The position numbers and the translations under genes are program-made. A stretch of 15,541 nucleotides of DNA from Burkholderiaceae bacterium (GTDB lineage: Bacteria; Pseudomonadota; Gammaproteobacteria; Burkholderiales; Burkholderiaceae). The notes under the pieces are model-generated. The model did no database searches. It had not been told where the DNA came from and saw nothing but the letters and a program-made list of their open reading frames with translations. Shown piece by piece: positions 14,572 through 15,541 of this stretch (the stretch's first letter is position 1; every line of letters starts with the position of its first letter). The stretch is taken from positions 1 to 15,541 of the forward strand of contig JALREG010000161.1 in assembly GCA_023253905.1 (NCBI GenBank). Reading direction: 5' to 3'.

Positions 14572-15541
14572 ATGACAGATCGCACCGGCGCCGCGCGGGC
14601 GCTACGGATTGCCGCCGATGTGGGTGGCACCTTCACCGATGTTGCTGTGTTTGATGAATCGGGACGTCGCTTGCTGCTTGGCAAAGCGCTGACGACCCCT
14701 TCTCACATCATTGAGGGTATCGGCACGGGTCTGACCAGGGCGGGCGCGCGCTTTGATCAGGCGAACCTGTTCCTGCATGGCGCGACGATCGCGATCAACA
14801 CGCTGCTCGAGCGAAGCGGTGCGCGAACAGCGCTCGTCACCACGCGCGGCTTTCGTGACATCTACGAAATTGGCCGCGTGAACCGTCCCGAGGCCTACAA
14901 CCTCTTCTTCAGAAAGCATGTGCCGCTGGTTGAACGGGCGCTGCGGTTCGAGGTCGATGAGCGGATCAATGCGGCGGGCGAGGTGCTCGCACCGCTGTCT
15001 GAGGAGCAGCTTGAGCGAATCGCCAAGACGCTCGAGGCCGAATCGATCGAGGCGGTGGCGATTCTCTTTCTGCACAGCTATCGCAATCCCGCGCATGAGC
15101 TCGCCGCCAGGCGCTTCTTCGAGGCCCGCCTGCCGGGCCGCTATGTGAGCGCTTCGCACGAGCTGTCCCAGGAGTACCGTGAGTTCGAGCGCACCTCAAC
15201 CGTGGCAGCCAATGCCTACATCGGTCCGCGTGTCAGCCAATATCTGAAGGGTATCGAGACTCACCTGGCGGCCGAGCGTTTCCCTGGCACCTTCCTGGTG
15301 GTGCAGTCCACCGGCGGCTTGTATGACGTCTCGCAGGCGCAGCAGGAGTGCATCCGGATGCTCGAGTCCGGTCCGGCGGCGGGCGTGATCGGTACGCGCA
15401 TGCTCTGTGCAGCCGTGGGCATCGATCGCGCCATCGCCTTTGACATGGGTGGCACCACCGCCAAGTCGGGCGTGATACTCGATGGCGAGGTGCTGATGAC
15501 CTCCAACTCGATGATCGGCGGCTACACCGAGGGGCTGCCCG
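14572..15541 (+). CDS. Hydantoinase/oxoprolinase A-type subunit (HyuA family), 5' part, runs off right edge
   Basis: The first 323 codons of a HyuA-family protein, the ATP-dependent subunit found in N-methylhydantoinases, 5-oxoprolinases and acetone/acetophenone carboxylases. The start MTDRTGAARALRIAADVGGTFTDVAVF contains the N-terminal phosphate-binding motif (DVGGTFTD, about residues 16-23). The second actin-like ATPase motif AFDMGGTTAKSG lies near residues 286-297, and HGATIAINTLLER, RGFRDIYEIGR, the ELSQEYREFERTSTVAANAYIGP segment and ESGPAAGVIG are all family hallmarks. Full members are about 680-720 residues, so slightly less than half is present. The substrate cannot be told from this part; a HyuB partner would be expected just downstream. 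ATG at 14572 is the only start that keeps the conserved N-terminus short; its ribosome site is weak. Confidence 0.9.
   Translation, partial: MTDRTGAARALRIAADVGGTFTDVAVFDESGRRLLLGKALTTPSHIIEGIGTGLTRAGARFDQANLFLHGATIAINTLLERSGARTALVTTRGFRDIYEIGRVNRPEAYNLFFRKHVPLVERALRFEVDERINAAGEVLAPLSEEQLERIAKTLEAESIEAVAILFLHSYRNPAHELAARRFFEARLPGRYVSASHELSQEYREFERTSTVAANAYIGPRVSQYLKGIETHLAAERFPGTFLVVQSTGGLYDVSQAQQECIRMLESGPAAGVIGTRMLCAAVGIDRAIAFDMGGTTAKSGVILDGEVLMTSNSMIGGYTEGLP

Overview
The window is G+C-rich with strongly G/C-biased third codon positions, tight gene packing and overlapping start/stop codons. The gene set (Ara4N lipid A modification, an OprB-type outer-membrane porin, a PhoX-type phosphatase, a bacterial tryptophan 2,3-dioxygenase) indicates a Gram-negative proteobacterium. 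A betaproteobacterium (Burkholderiales-like) is my best guess, an inference from gene style and not from any marker gene. No RNA gene, insertion sequence, CRISPR array or integrase is visible.

Positions 1-375 (minus): the 5' part of a VOC/glyoxalase-like gene running off the left edge. Positions 376-482 separate it from the divergent arn operon and contain a perfect 17-bp inverted repeat (388-404 with 435-451) followed by an overlapping 7-bp dyad (449-464).

Positions 483-7637 (plus): a seven-gene operon for 4-amino-4-deoxy-L-arabinose (Ara4N) modification of lipid A, in the order arnT, one arnE/F-type SMR gene, arnB, arnC, arnA formyltransferase, arnA decarboxylase, arnD. Four of the six junctions overlap by 4 bp. 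The decarboxylase makes UDP-Ara4O, ArnB aminates it, the formyltransferase N-formylates it, ArnC moves it to undecaprenyl phosphate, ArnD deformylates it, the SMR protein is the probable flippase and ArnT transfers Ara4N to lipid A. Differences from the enterobacterial arnBCADTEF operon are the gene order, ArnA split into two genes, only one flippase-type subunit, and no UDP-glucose dehydrogenase gene inside the window.

Positions 7714-9645 (plus): a PhoX/DUF839 family protein with a twin-arginine leader. It is convergent with a minus-strand pair: an OprB-family porin (10621-11937) and, 23 bp downstream of it, kynA (9689-10597).

Positions 11938-12150 separate the porin from a divergent fused membrane/spermidine-synthase-like protein (12151-14409). 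This region holds four consecutive dyad-symmetric sites, the last abutting a good sigma70-like promoter. Positions 14410-14571 carry a 19-bp imperfect tandem repeat next to a candidate promoter for the last gene, a HyuA-type hydantoinase/oxoprolinase subunit (14572 to the right edge, partial).

I found no wholly new multi-gene system. The items most worth a second look are the large inverted repeat before arnT, the dyad cluster at 12012-12094, the 19-bp repeats, the variant arn operon and the altered active-site loop of the spermidine-synthase-like domain.
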